Assembly (NCBI GenBank): GCA_020631735.1
Contig: CM036160.1
Location: 8,648,746-8,712,745, forward strand
DNA length: 64,000 nt
Source of the DNA: Saccharum officinarum
Lineage: Eukaryota; Streptophyta; Magnoliopsida; Poales; Poaceae
Direction: 5' to 3'
In this document: in pieces, positions 33,354-44,033 of the stretch
Numbering within the stretch: position 1 is the first letter of the stretch
How the letters are laid out: the number at the start of each line of letters is the position of its first letter
Program-made: the position numbers and the translations under genes
The notes under the pieces: generated by a model
Database searches by the model: none
The model's input: only the letters and a program-made list of their open reading frames with translations
What the model was told of the DNA's origin: nothing

Positions 33354-33572
33354 ACCGTTCCACGGTTACAGTTTGCAGTCGGTTTCGAATCCCGGTTTTA
33401 GCCTGTGGACTGATCTTGTTTGGATTTGAGAACACTGCAGTTCGGTGAGGACTGGTTTTGGAGGGGGGACGAGTGGGGTGGGGTGGATGGGGGATTTGAA
33501 GGAAGACATGATTAGTTTGATTTGGTTATTGTCTGGATCACGGACCATTAGCCCTTGTTATTGTGTTACATG

Positions 33573-33758
33573 CAATGTTTTAAATAGCGGGCTAAGACGT
33601 TTAGCGGTATATATCTAAAATAGCTAATAGCGGAGCTATATCGGGCTATAGCGGAATATAGCGGCTAAATTATACATGAACTCAAATAGCGGCGCCCTGC
33701 CTCAAAAGGCTATAGCGGGCTATAGCGGCAGCTATAGCGGGAGATTTAAAACTATGGT
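33573..33758. mobile_element. MITE with GCTATAGCGG inverted repeats
   Basis: CAATGTTTTAAATAGCGG at the left is the imperfect inverse of TAGCGGGAGATTTAAAACTATGG at the right. In between are many GCTATAGCGG words. This is a frequently seen grass inverted-repeat element, probably hAT-like. Confidence 0.7.
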
Positions 33759-34439
33759 TACATGGTCTCCCCGATAGAGTAAATCACACACACACAAAGT
33801 ACGGCAGCCCTGCCGGAGCCACCGTCATGCCGCAACTCGCCGGTGCTCCAGATGCACTATCTGGCATCGCCTGGCACGGTGCTGCACAGGGTCGCCAGAC
33901 TCATGCATGGTGAGTACTTTGAGATGCCTGTTGTCGATCTAGAAAAGCAAAAAAAAAAAAAAAAGCGCGAGACGGTGAAGCTTTTGGCTTGGACAGTCCA
34001 CCAAAAGCCGATAGTTGGCTATTTGTTATTGCAAAATTATCTACGGTTCATTTTTTCTAAAAAAAAAGATAATATCTACAGTTAATCGAACGACAAACTT
34101 ATATGATAGTTGGCTATTAGTTTAAACTAAATCATTAACACTTGATCCACATTGTTCTCTCACAATGTGTCCCTAGAGCTTGTGCATGAATTAGAATTAG
34201 CTGTAAGCTTACAAGTATGACGAGGCACCTTTCTATATAGGCCATTTACATCATTTTATTGTACTTACTCTAAGACACTGAAGGGATCAATGTTCTGAAA
34301 TATTAGACGACATGTAATGGTCCATCATTGATCTAAGACACGGTCCAAGCTAGCAAAGCATAAAGTAGGCACGAACCAAAGGCGCGTGGAACAGTGTGTA
34401 CACGTTTTTGGCTTTGCTGCTCCTAATTGACTAGTAGTA
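33759..34439. other. Unassigned spacer
   Basis: Contains a short CA repeat (33787), an A-run (33950-33964) and the words GATAGTTGGCTAT/ATAGTTGGCTATTAG. No supported gene. Confidence 0.4.
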
Positions 34440-34440
34440 C

Positions 34441-34720
34441 TAGCTCCCTCCATCATAAATTATAGGTCGCTTTAGCTTTCTTCTAAGTTAATAACTAAGC
34501 TCGCTAGATTTTATTAAGTTTATAGAAAAATTGTGAATATCTTACTATTACTAATTTAAAGCCCCAAAAAAGAGCTTGCATGTTAATTTTTATGAGATGC
34601 ACTAGGAAAAAAAATAAATCCTAAAAATTCTAGAAACATAACAAACATGCATATATTTGATAGACTTTAATCAACCAATAATAGCCATTATATTTGTTGT
34701 TTTATAAAATTCTCCAAATC
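34441..34720. mobile_element. Stowaway/mariner-like MITE, one recognisable end
   Basis: CTCCCTCCATCATAAATTATAGGTCGC is a typical Stowaway-type end followed by AT-rich sequence. The matching end is not evident, so the right limit is approximate. Confidence 0.45.
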
Positions 34721-36207
34721 CACCATATAAATAGTGTAAATTACAACCACCACTGTAATTACGTAAAATAATTTGAATCAACCCCCTAATCTTAATCTAT
34801 ATGGTAATAACTTCAAGTAATCAATAAATCTATAGGCAAAGTTTGCTCTAGGACACGGAACAAATGTGAAATTTTCCGCTTCACACTCCAAACATCAAAT
34901 TTTGCTAGGTACTATTATGAAATCGTGATCATGCTGTAGAACACCACTACAAATATTTTATTAATTTTCTCAGATCTAGGGAACATAAGGCCAGAAATGT
35001 CATTTTTGCCCTTGTCTTATTCTTCCTTCTCCCATTGCCGGCCAACCCGATCGCGTGCACGAGGCCACTAGCGGCAGCGGTACCACGAACCACTCCAACC
35101 ACCACTTGTCCGCCCACCTGCCACTTCGATCTGCTCCCTACTGCAAACTTTGGTGAGATCACATCTCAGCTCCTCCATCGCTACCGCCACCATGCCTCAC
35201 TCCCAATCCTCCTCCACCGTGGGTGCCACCTCCCCATCCAACCCTATATCCACGTCCGCCCCACCTTCGATCCAACCCCATCCTGGTGGGAGTCCATCTC
35301 ACAGGCACGGTTCCGCATCCTAGTGATCTCCTCGATCTTGCCCATCATGACCTTCCACAATTTGCGACTACTACCCGACACCAACAGCCCTGGGCGCAGG
35401 CTAATCCATTCGCCCACTGCCTACACAGTGTTGTCCAACACGCTTTGGGTGGGCGGCAACACTGATGACCCCGCCTGTCACTGGCTCTACAACATGCTCT
35501 TCCCTGCCGACCCAGACCTCCGCCTCGCCATGCTCGTGTTACTGCCACTGCCGTGTTACCTCCGTCTCACCATGCTCGCATTACTACCTCCATCTCACGC
35601 GCTGGTGGCCTTTTCTTTTTCTTTGTTCTTTTTTCGTTTTGCGAAAATGGGCACGATTGCCAGCTGAGCAACAGATAGTGAAACCCAATGGGCATCACTA
35701 TCGATTGCCTACTGCCAGATCAAAATCTGGTAGTGAAAGCTGGTTTTGAGTCGGCAGTTATGGCGTAGTCATAGAATAATTGTAACTAAAGGCTTTCATG
35801 ACAAGACAAAGGATAAGGAAGTATATATCTATGAGTGTTGTGTTAGAAGTTAGATTATTAATATATGAGCAGTTCCATATAAATGTACTTCTACACAATG
35901 GAGTTTTTTTTTTGTGAAGATACACACATGGAGTTACGATGCAAAGTGGATGGCTATTATTTGGAATTAAAAGTAGAGGGTAACTAAAATTTACCTTAAA
36001 GGATATCTGCATGAGTATTTTGTTAGAGTACAAGCAAATAAATCAGTGAAATGAAAGATAAGCGATCAGTAGTGGGTCCTAAATTCATACATAAATTTCT
36101 AACACTTATCTCTCTCAAAATTACTGGTCCGTGGGGCAGCATATATAAGTCGATGGACTAATGTGTATCATCAAATTAGTTTCAATGAATTCTCTATAAA
36201 GTATAAA
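34721..36207. other. Unassigned region with one proline-rich open frame
   Basis: A plus-strand frame at 35035-35667 (210 codons, Pro/His/Leu-rich) and competing frames in the same GC-richer stretch show no recognised domain. CACTACAAAT at 34945 and GGTAGTG at 35729-35735 could suggest a CACTA-type element, but the ends do not pair and no target duplication is present. 35780-36200 is AT-rich and empty. Confidence 0.3.
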
Positions 36208-36374
36208 GAATTTCGCTCCGGTGGTCCTTTCAAAAAGATTTGCACGAATATTAAAGCAGCCGGGAAATTAATTTTGCCGGGTTTAGTTTGGACCCGACCC
36301 TACACCCATGTCCAACCCAGGTCCAGCCGCTGCCCAACCAGTCCAGTCCAGACTCTAGAGAATTCCATGCTTCA

Positions 36375-37786
36375 CACTACCGGAGCCGGCTGCTTTGCCG
36401 AGGGCCCCAGGCTCTCGGCAAAGCCTCTAAGGCCCTCGGCAAAGCCTTTGCCGAGCGCAGCTCTCGGCAAAGCGCCCTCGGCAAAAATCCGATCGGCAAA
36501 GGCTTCTTTGCCGAGAGCCGTTTATCGGGCACTCAGCAAAGCCTTTGCCGAGAGCCCGACCCTCGGCAAAGCGCGAAATAAAAAAATACGAAAAAAACCT
36601 GGAAAAAAATTTTTCAATTGGGGGAGGGGCCCACTGGCCAGCGCCCGCCCGTCTCCGTCGAAGTCGCAAGTCGCGGAATTTTTCGCGGCTACGCGGTCGG
36701 CGGGATTCGAACTCGTGACCTCTCACTCACGCGATACCTCCTCTGCCACCTACACTACACACTCACATGCGTCTATATGCCGTTTCAGTTACTCAAATAT
36801 TATACAAAACCAAGTGAAAATTAATTGTTTGAGGCCCTAAACGAATTCAAATCAAAAAGTTGTCAACCACAAAGTTTCATAACTTTTCGAGCACTACATT
36901 TTTCATATAGAAAGTTTTTCCATCCGAGGTCTTTTGAAAAATTCAAATTTTAAAACTTTGAATTTCAAACGTAGTTTTGCATGACAAGATGAATTCAAAT
37001 GAAAAAGTGGTCAACTACAATGTTTCATAACTTTTTGAGATCTACAAATTTCATTTAGGAAGTTTTTTCATCCGAGGTCTTTTGAAAAATTCGAATTTTA
37101 AAATTTTAAAATTTTGAATTTCAAACGTAGTTTTCCATGACAAGATGAATTCAAATTAAAAAGTGGTCAACTACAATGTTTCATAACCTTTCGAGATCTA
37201 CAAACTTCATTTAGAAAGTTTTTCCATCCGAAATTATGGTGCTAACATTGTTCACAAATCTTATATATCGCTCTTGTAGTTTCATGGAACTACATGAGAG
37301 ACATATAGATTTTGTGAACAACATAATTATTACTTTGTCGAATAAAGAAATGACCAATATAAAGTTTGTAGATCATAAAAAGTTATGAAACTTTGTAGTT
37401 GAAAACTTTTTTATTTGAATTCGTTTAGTGCACCAAAATGTGGTTTGAAAAATTGCTTTGCCGAGTGTTTTACTTTGGCACTCGGCAAAAGAAGCCTTTG
37501 CCGAGTGTTTTTTTTGGCTCTCGGCAAAGAAACTTCTTTGCCGAGAGCCGTTTATCGGACGCTCGGCAAAGCCTTCTTTGCCGAGTGTTTTTTTTGGCTC
37601 TCGGCAAAGAAACTTCTTTGCCGAGAGCCGTTTGTTGGACGCTCGGCAAAGCCTTCTTTGCTGAGTGTAGAGGCTTTGCCGAGTGTTTTTTATTTGGCTC
37701 TCGGCAAAGCCTTCTTTGCTGAGCGCCCGAAAAAAAACGCTCGGCAAAGCCTCCGGCGCTCGGCCAAGAAATGAATTCCGGTAGTG
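36375..37786 (+). mobile_element. Non-autonomous CACTA element, 1.4 kb
   Basis: Both ends carry the inverted terminus CACTACCGGA (36375 and the complement ending at 37786). Dense CTCGGCAAAG/CTTTGCCGAG words occur at both subterminal regions (36395-36580 and 37455-37765). Flanking triplets are TCA on the left and TCG on the right, a diverged 3-bp target duplication. It is the same family as 1-829. It carries no transposase, and the frames with SAKPLPS/GKAFAE-type repeats are translations of the subterminal words. It lies in the left TIR of the long-TIR element. Confidence 0.85.
36704..36748 (-). other. tRNA-like B-box/A-box pair in CACTA element
   Basis: On the minus strand TGGCAGAGGAGG (36737-36748) matches an A-box and GTTCGAATC (36704-36712) a B-box, as in the related element at 449-493. 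Confidence 0.4.
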
Positions 37787-37829
37787 TCGAGTCCGAATTT
37801 CTTAGATCGTAATAGTCGCGCGTCTTAAC

Positions 37830-38870
37830 CGCCGATGGCAACAGAGCGCGGAGAGGCGGCACCGCCGCCACACGAAGGCTGCCAGACCTCGGTGTCGCGA
37901 GGGCGCGGCCCCAGACTCGAGCGCGGGACGCGGGCACGCGCGGCAGTGAGGGGCAAGGACGGCGGCAGCACCCTCCATAATCGAATCATTTTTATGTAAC
38001 CCATAATCGAATCATTGGCGCGGTGTATATGCCTCGGGCTTAGCAGCATTCTATGCTTGCAAAGTACTACCTCTCTTGATTTGGAAAGGACACTGCTGAA
38101 CATTGCTATGGTGCTAACTTTGCACATTAGAGGCCTGACTTAATTGTCATAGAGTAACTAATCAACCTCTTGAGACTGACAGTGACTTGTGCCAAATATC
38201 CCACTTGAGATGCATATGAAAAACCATTTTATGCAGGACTTGGTATGTGAGTTCTGTACAAGGTTTTCATGATTAGACAATTGATGTGGCAATCTACGAG
38301 AATTTTCAGCACATGTCAACCATGTACCTCTCCTTAAGAAAATGAGTGTCCTGAGTTTAAATTTTTGCGTGTAGGAAGGACTAGATGATCAATGTGGTGT
38401 GTACTACATGCAACACATTGTAGCAACTCATATTTTCTCACGCAGTTGTTTGGAGATTAAAGAGAACAAACAGAACGGCACACTGCACCTCTGTACAGGG
38501 GGTGTGATCTATGCATGGGCCAAGGCGGCGCCGTGGAACTGTGGAAGTACACAACGGTGGACGACGAAGGCGACTGTCCTCGGTCGTCGTCTCGTCGCTG
38601 GGTGGTGCCGCCACCGACCGTCAGTCCACCACCGCTGTAGCCGCCCGTCTGCCACCGCAGTCCGCAGCCGCCGTCCGTCATGTACGCTGCCGTTGCCGGC
38701 CTACCGCCACCACCCACCATATCCATCCTGTCCGCTGCCGCGGTTGCCGCGGTCTGTCATTTGCGCCGCGCCGCCATCCGCATTAGGAGAGTAGTGCCAG
38801 GTTGAGGGATGCCTCAAGTAGCTAGCCTCCATGCGCTGCAGCTGCCGCCGTCGCCATCGGCGTTCCTAGA
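37830..38870. other. Interior of the long-TIR element, possibly captured sequence
   Basis: GC-rich patches at 37830-37980 and 38510-38790 give competing short frames on both strands, with AT-rich sequence between them. No frame is convincing. It would fit a Pack-MULE-like capture, but no parent gene is recognised. Confidence 0.3.
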
Positions 38871-39084
38871 AGATAAGACGCGGGCGCGCGACTATTCCAC
38901 ATATCGGACTCCAGACCAAGTAGGAATCATCTGTGCTAGGTGTGGGTGGACGGCGGCTGGGCCTGGGCTGGACATGGGAGGGACTGGCCCAGACAAAACC
39001 CACGGAGAAATTAACTAAAATTAATTACCCGGCTGCTTTAATATTCGTGCAAATTTTCATGAAAGGATCACCGGAGCAAAACTC

Positions 39085-40036
39085 ATATGTGTTGATACAT
39101 GATAGTTCACTAAATTTGGTCAAAGTCAGAAATTTAACTTATGATCTATTTAAGTTGGCTTCTTGGCTATAATTTTTATTTTGAGAGAGTACTATATACT
39201 TAAAGCGTGGAATGATTACAATGAAAGCATCAAAATAGCTGGCGTGGCGGTCGATAGAAATAGAGCGAGGGAATCCAAGCATGTACTAGAACGTACAGTC
39301 AAACTGTAAAACAAAAGGCTCAAAGCACGTTGCATGTGCGTGGGCAAAGCTATAGGTTCGTTCAAAAGATACACAGGCAACGTACTACCACCGGGCAAGC
39401 AAGGAATAAAGAAGCTATTGGTGGCGTGCGCCTGAGACGCAATGGATTTGGACAGCCATTATACTCCTATGCTCTGCAGCAGGTTGATGCATGACCTCTG
39501 ATCTCCATAAGACACTTGATCCTATACATGCGTGGAGGCCACTGCATGCACAGCTAGATCTTCAATTGTTCTACGGTAACTACTTAACTATTTATCCCAA
39601 TTTATTATGTTTATCTATATCAGTAGAATTCATAAGCAACTGAATTCAATTCTAGCTAGTACGCCTTCCCTCTGTTTTTAACAGGCCTATTAGGATTTGT
39701 AGTAGTCTTTAACTAAAGGCATATTTTTACCACCAATTTCTCTTACAGTATATCACTAACTGCTTAGAAATCAATGTCACATAAAAAATCTTGGAATCCA
39801 AATCTTTTCATGTAGCTTCTATACACTAATCATGTTTATAATTTGACTAATTGTGGTTCAAAATTTATGAAATTTGGCGCTTTAAAACTTTAATACACCT
39901 ACTAAATAAGAGTTCGTTTATGTATTAGACCAGCCAACACGAAATTACCATCTGTTTGTGCCTAATTACAAGTTCTGGGTTAGTTAGCACATATGGCTCT
40001 TGATTGATTCCTTGTTCTCTCATCAGATAGACGACG
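39085..40036. promoter_or_regulatory. Upstream region and probable 5' UTR intron acceptor of the DUF4220 gene
   Basis: No ORF. TTCTCTCATCAG ending at 40026, eleven bases before the ATG, is a good plant 3' splice site, so the gene probably has a 5' UTR intron. 39665-39910 looks like half of a mariner-type MITE (CCCTCTGTTTTTAACAGGCC at its start). A TATA box could not be fixed. Confidence 0.4.
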
Positions 40037-42433
40037 ATGGATCCACGGAGTCCTACCTGGATATGCTCCAACGCTGCATTGCAAGAAGAAATGCGCTGCA
40101 CCAACGTTGCTGTGACGGCCTTCTACGACACCATGGGACGGCAGATATGGTTGGGGAATGCTATGCTTCTCGCAAGTGCTGCTCTGACAGGTGTCTTGGT
40201 GGGGATAGGCGGCGGCTACGGCCAACGATACCGCCACCACCGCTTCACCCGCTTCATCTTCCTCGGTGCCAACATACTGTTCTTGCCCATCATCTCTTTT
40301 GTCGTCTCTACCCTTCGTGACAGCTCCAATGACTATGTCAACAAAGAGGATGGAACAACCTTGGCGGCATTGTGCCATTCAGTGTTCCACCCATGCATGG
40401 TCATAACATGGGCATTCCTTGTTCAGATAGCAGCTACCAATGCTACCTCAGTTGTTGCCACTGAAAGCAGAGAAGGTCGAAAGGTAGGGCCCCCTTGGGA
40501 GCTGCTTGTCAAGGGCATCTGGACTTTCTACCTTGGTGCCAGCATCACAAATAAACGTTTTTTTCGTGGGCTGTTCAGGATTTCTCCTAGTGAAAACCAT
40601 GGACCATTCACCATCATCTGTTCCAAGATTATGTTTGCGCCTTTTGTTCTCATCTGTGTCAAGATTTGGTTCAAATGCTATTCGTTTAGAAAGGCACGGA
40701 AATCCTTTGCGCTAGGGCGCAACCCTAGTCTGGTTTTTGGGTACATGAAGGAGCTACAACAAGTAAAAAGCCAGCATGGTGGAGCAAGAACTGTAGGTGA
40801 TGATGCATTATTTTCTCCTCTCTTAGTTATGGGAGAAGATAGCAGGCAAGTGAAGAAGCAACCTTGGGGGTATGTGTTCAGCGACACATGGACAATGGCT
40901 ATTGACAGAATTGGCTTGGTGACCCTTGATAGAGTATGGAAGTTGGACAGTGTGGCTCCGACATCAAAAGACTTATGCCTGTCCTTTGCATTGTTCAAGT
41001 TGCTGAGATGTCGATTTGCATGGTATGATATTGCTAATGCCGTAGGCTCCACGGGGGACAAGTTTTTCTGGAGCTTGCTGTTGAAGGATGGTGAACATAA
41101 CAGGGTGTTTAGGGTGATTGCTGATGAGCTTTCATTTGTTCATGATTACTATAATTCATCACTACCAACATCCTATGCTAAGTGTTGGCTACCTGTCTTG
41201 AGCATCCTTATCTCACTCTTGAGCATAGGTTACTGCGTCGTGGCTGCATACTTCATTGTTGTGTTTGCCGGTCAGGTGCACAAGCATGGCCGCAGTCAGA
41301 TCCACTGTGAGTTCTGGTGCAGTAAACTACAGGCGGTAAGCCAGTTGCACAATAAAAAATTTGGGAACTTGTACTTTGATGTGTTGCCAGAATTTCTGCT
41401 TCTAGTTTTGGTCCTGGTCGCTGAGGTGAGGGATATTACTTCCTACATCTGCTCCAACTGGACCAAAGTAGCCCTCATATGCCACCATGTAAAATGTGCA
41501 TCTTTGCAAGAGCAGCAAACAAAATATCAATGGTTTAGTCTTCTCTTGCGGTGCAGATGCAAGATAGTGAATAATTGGGATGAGAAAATAGGGCAGTGCT
41601 CAGTATTAGTGCTTCACCCAACTACAAGAACAAACTTTATTGGTCTTCTTAGTCGTGTGTTCCATCATTTGCCAGATGAGAAGATGAAGGTCAATATGCC
41701 AGCAGCAGTGAAAGCTTGCATCATGGATTCGCTAAGAAGCACCGCTAGCAACACTGTATGTCAAGTAGGCAATGTCCGAACGTTTCTGCAGCGAAGTCAA
41801 GCTGGAACAGCTTTCCTCTGGGCATGCAATGGCAAGATGAGTACATCTGATATGATACTTACATGGCACATCGCCACATGCATCTTTGAGGTGAGGCACC
41901 CTTACTGGGATGATATAGAGCAAGGTTCTTCCCCGATTTCAATCCAGCATAAGAGCGCTGCCACTCATCTGTCACGGTATTGCGCATATCTTATGACCTG
42001 GTCCCCGGAGCTTCTTCCTGACGAGGTTGCATGGACCAAGAGCTTGTATGAGGATGTCAAGGACGATACTGAGCGTGTCCTCAATGTCCGTGCTGCGACC
42101 AGGCCACCATTGATGCCTAAGGCTGAGTACCATGATTTGGTTCAATTGTTACGCGAAAAGTCCAATCATTTAGTGGTGAAGAATGGTGTGAGGCTCGGAA
42201 AACAATTGGTGGAGTTGGTTGAGGGTGAGGAAACAGCGTGGGCAATCCTAGCAGGTTTCTGGGTGGAGATGATCCTGTACATCGCGCCATCCAACAATCT
42301 AAAAGGGCACAAGAAGGCCATTGCCCGCGGTGGAGAACTGATCACTCTCCTCTGGGCACTACTCTTCCATGCCGGAATATCTAGTAGGCCAGGTGAAGCT
42401 GCCAGCGCTGCTGGTAGTGGCATTGGCGTTTAG
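40037..42433 (+). CDS. DUF4220/DUF594 membrane protein, intact
   Basis: A single uninterrupted frame of 798 codons (TAG at 42431). The N-terminal half has hydrophobic segments at about residues 38-60, 70-90 and 113-135, another near 195-215 (KIMFAPFVLICVKIWF) and a strong pair near 390-460 (LPVLSILISLLSIGYCVVAAY and PEFLLLVLVLVAEV), as in the DUF4220 family. The C-terminus (about 717-780: GKQLVELVEGEETAWAILAGFWVEMILYIAP, then KGHKKAIARGGELITLLWALL) is the DUF594 signature. DUF4220-DUF594 proteins form large clusters in grasses. They are predicted membrane proteins of unknown biochemical role. Length and the single-exon coding structure are usual for the family. The start is the first ATG after a probable splice acceptor. 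The gene sits between transposons with no stop or frameshift, so it is likely functional. Confidence 0.93.
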   Translation: MDPRSPTWICSNAALQEEMRCTNVAVTAFYDTMGRQIWLGNAMLLASAALTGVLVGIGGGYGQRYRHHRFTRFIFLGANILFLPIISFVVSTLRDSSNDYVNKEDGTTLAALCHSVFHPCMVITWAFLVQIAATNATSVVATESREGRKVGPPWELLVKGIWTFYLGASITNKRFFRGLFRISPSENHGPFTIICSKIMFAPFVLICVKIWFKCYSFRKARKSFALGRNPSLVFGYMKELQQVKSQHGGARTVGDDALFSPLLVMGEDSRQVKKQPWGYVFSDTWTMAIDRIGLVTLDRVWKLDSVAPTSKDLCLSFALFKLLRCRFAWYDIANAVGSTGDKFFWSLLLKDGEHNRVFRVIADELSFVHDYYNSSLPTSYAKCWLPVLSILISLLSIGYCVVAAYFIVVFAGQVHKHGRSQIHCEFWCSKLQAVSQLHNKKFGNLYFDVLPEFLLLVLVLVAEVRDITSYICSNWTKVALICHHVKCASLQEQQTKYQWFSLLLRCRCKIVNNWDEKIGQCSVLVLHPTTRTNFIGLLSRVFHHLPDEKMKVNMPAAVKACIMDSLRSTASNTVCQVGNVRTFLQRSQAGTAFLWACNGKMSTSDMILTWHIATCIFEVRHPYWDDIEQGSSPISIQHKSAATHLSRYCAYLMTWSPELLPDEVAWTKSLYEDVKDDTERVLNVRAATRPPLMPKAEYHDLVQLLREKSNHLVVKNGVRLGKQLVELVEGEETAWAILAGFWVEMILYIAPSNNLKGHKKAIARGGELITLLWALLFHAGISSRPGEAASAAGSGIGV

Positions 42434-42588
42434 TGTGCAGTTGCTAGAGTTGCAATGTTTGCCAATCATGCTTAGTTGGTCTTGTCAATATAGTGGTGTT
42501 TGTGTCTTCTTGCTACGATAGTATATAGAGTCCATCTATTATCTAAGCATATATAGACATCAAAAGAAATCTCCATATTAGTTCATCA
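42434..42588 (+). other. 3' flank of the DUF4220 gene
   Basis: Short AT-rich 3' UTR/flank of about 150 bp before the CACTA element. No strong AATAAA polyadenylation signal is present. Confidence 0.4.
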
Positions 42589-42599
42589 CACTACAGCAG

Positions 42600-42860
42600 A
42601 GAAGGACATCACTGGCGGTTCAAAACCCCCCTTCACTAGCGGATTTTGAACCGCCATAACCAACTCGGCAGTGATGAACTGATCACATCACTGCTGGTTA
42701 TGCCAAACCGGCAGTGATAGCTCATGTATCACTGCCGGTTCGTGTTACAAACCGGCAGTGATACTTGAGCCATCACTGCCGGTTGTTTTAACCAACCGGT
42801 TGTGTAGATTATATTATCACTGCCGGTTTTCTTTGAACCGGTAGTGATATACTTTTCACA
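42600..42860. repeat. Left subterminal repeat array of the CACTA element
   Basis: At least four inverted pairs of TCACTGCCGGTT and AACCGGCAGTGA with small variations. In the En/Spm model such arrays are bound by the element-encoded TNPA-like protein during excision. Confidence 0.85.
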
Positions 42861-43077
42861 ATTTGCATTTTAATAATTATTTTATTTTCATTTCGAGGGG
42901 AGGTGGTGGGGTGGGAGGTCGGGGAGGTGGAGGTGGTTGCTATCGATCAATTTGATATCGATGTGAAGGTGGTTGTTGATCAGCGACAATACAAACCCAT
43001 CAACATTTATATTACAAAAGTTTCCAAAAAAAACTTTAAGTATCGAATTAAGAGTCGTATTACAATAGCCTATCAAT

Positions 43078-43957
43078 GTGGTCTCTTTCGTACTGCGCCT
43101 TGTACTTCTTAGTCCTCGCAGTGGAGAATGATCCTGTCTTGGTCAATATCTCATCCATCACAAACCTTGCTATCTCCTCTTGAATTCCTCTCATCTCAAA
43201 ATCTAGTAACTGGTTGTGATTGTTTGCTTTGCGCTGTAATTGAAGCAAGATGATATTGAGATGCACAAACGTAAGACAAAACAATAGAAATGGGATGCCT
43301 ACGTACCATGTCATCTCTCTTATTTGTTTTTGCGCCAAAGTATTTTAGCATTGCCCACATCACATAGAACCCGCATTCGTTGTTCCCCATCGGTTGATCT
43401 AGGGTCTTGAGATCCTCCATATACTTTACACTGAATGGGGCACTCCATTGCTTTTGCATCTTGCTATCGAGATTTTTCCAATTCGGTAATGCCTTCATTC
43501 TATGTTACATTATAAATGAAGTGTGAAGACCGAGGACATTACAATATCCTATGTGATTAGAAAGTGTTGTGATATTGGGTTCACTTACTTATTCAGCACT
43601 TTGACTAGGGGGTCGATAAGAGAAAGTGGCTTTTTCTTTGAGTCCCACACCTCGATATGTGAATCTTGAAGATAGATATCTACGAGGATGAAATGGTTGC
43701 TGCAATCACAAAGTCCATGTTATTGAATGACATATCAAGAAAAGAAACACTAAAATAAGGGTCGAGAACACATACTCGCAGTTGTAGGGTAGGAGTACGT
43801 TTGTTTTGTTGTTTCTGAACATCCTTTCAAACTCAATCTTCAAACTTGTTGGTACATAGTCATCTTCACCAGAGGCGGTGCATATTGTCTCATTTACAAA
43901 TATGGGATCCAAGAAGTCTATATTGTTCAATTGCTTCTTTAGGCACCATTTTGCCAT
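43078..43957 (-). CDS. Ulp1-like (C48) cysteine protease segment of CACTA second gene
   Basis: It is spread over several exons on the minus strand. The first piece ends PYNC, with donor GTATGTG near 43771. After acceptor TTGCAG (about 43697) the reading continues as NHFILVDIYLQDSHIEVWDS, giving the catalytic His and Asp. A later exon (43310-43498) has LDQPMGNNECGFYVMW with the oxyanion Gln and catalytic Cys. A last piece (43078-43233) ends KAQYERDHIDRLL. All four active-site residues of Ulp1/SENP-type deSUMOylases are present. Many plant CACTA and Mutator-like elements carry such a domain, with unknown role in transposition. It is probably the 3' portion of the same transcription unit as the En/Spm-like ORFs upstream. 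Confidence 0.8.
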
Positions 43958-44033
43958 ACACCTGCATAATAAACATATGATATATTCAAATGCAAATCAC
44001 GTAGTTTATTATAACGTTGTGAGGGTAGGGTAC

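Larger units (their letters stand above)
36208..39084. mobile_element. Long-TIR element (Mutator-like), interrupted by a CACTA element
   Basis: GAATTTCGCTCCGGTGGTCC (36208) is the inverse of the sequence ending at 39084 (GGATCACCGGAGCAAAACTC on the plus strand). The similarity continues through TTGCACGAATATTAAAGCAG on both sides and resumes beyond the CACTA insertion (about 37790-37830 versus 38875-38910), giving terminal inverted repeats of roughly 200 bp. TIRs this long suggest a Mutator-like element. No matching 9-bp target duplication is evident and no transposase is seen. The interior (37830-38870) is GC-rich with gene-like patches, possibly captured. Confidence 0.6.

Noticed and set aside
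35035..35667. 210-codon ORF as a host gene
   Set aside because: Biased Pro/His/Leu composition, competing frames on both strands and no recognised domain.
34945..35735. Possible CACTA element between CACTACAAAT and GGTAGTG
   Set aside because: The ends do not form an inverted repeat beyond CACTAC and no 3-bp target duplication is present.
37373..37937. ORFs with repeated SAKKFLCRE/GKEGFAE-type peptides
   Set aside because: They are translations of CACTA subterminal CTCGGCAAAG words on both strands.
42600..42860. CRISPR-like array of regularly spaced palindromes
   Set aside because: The words are inverted pairs with irregular spacers at a transposon end in a plant genome, which fits a CACTA subterminal array.
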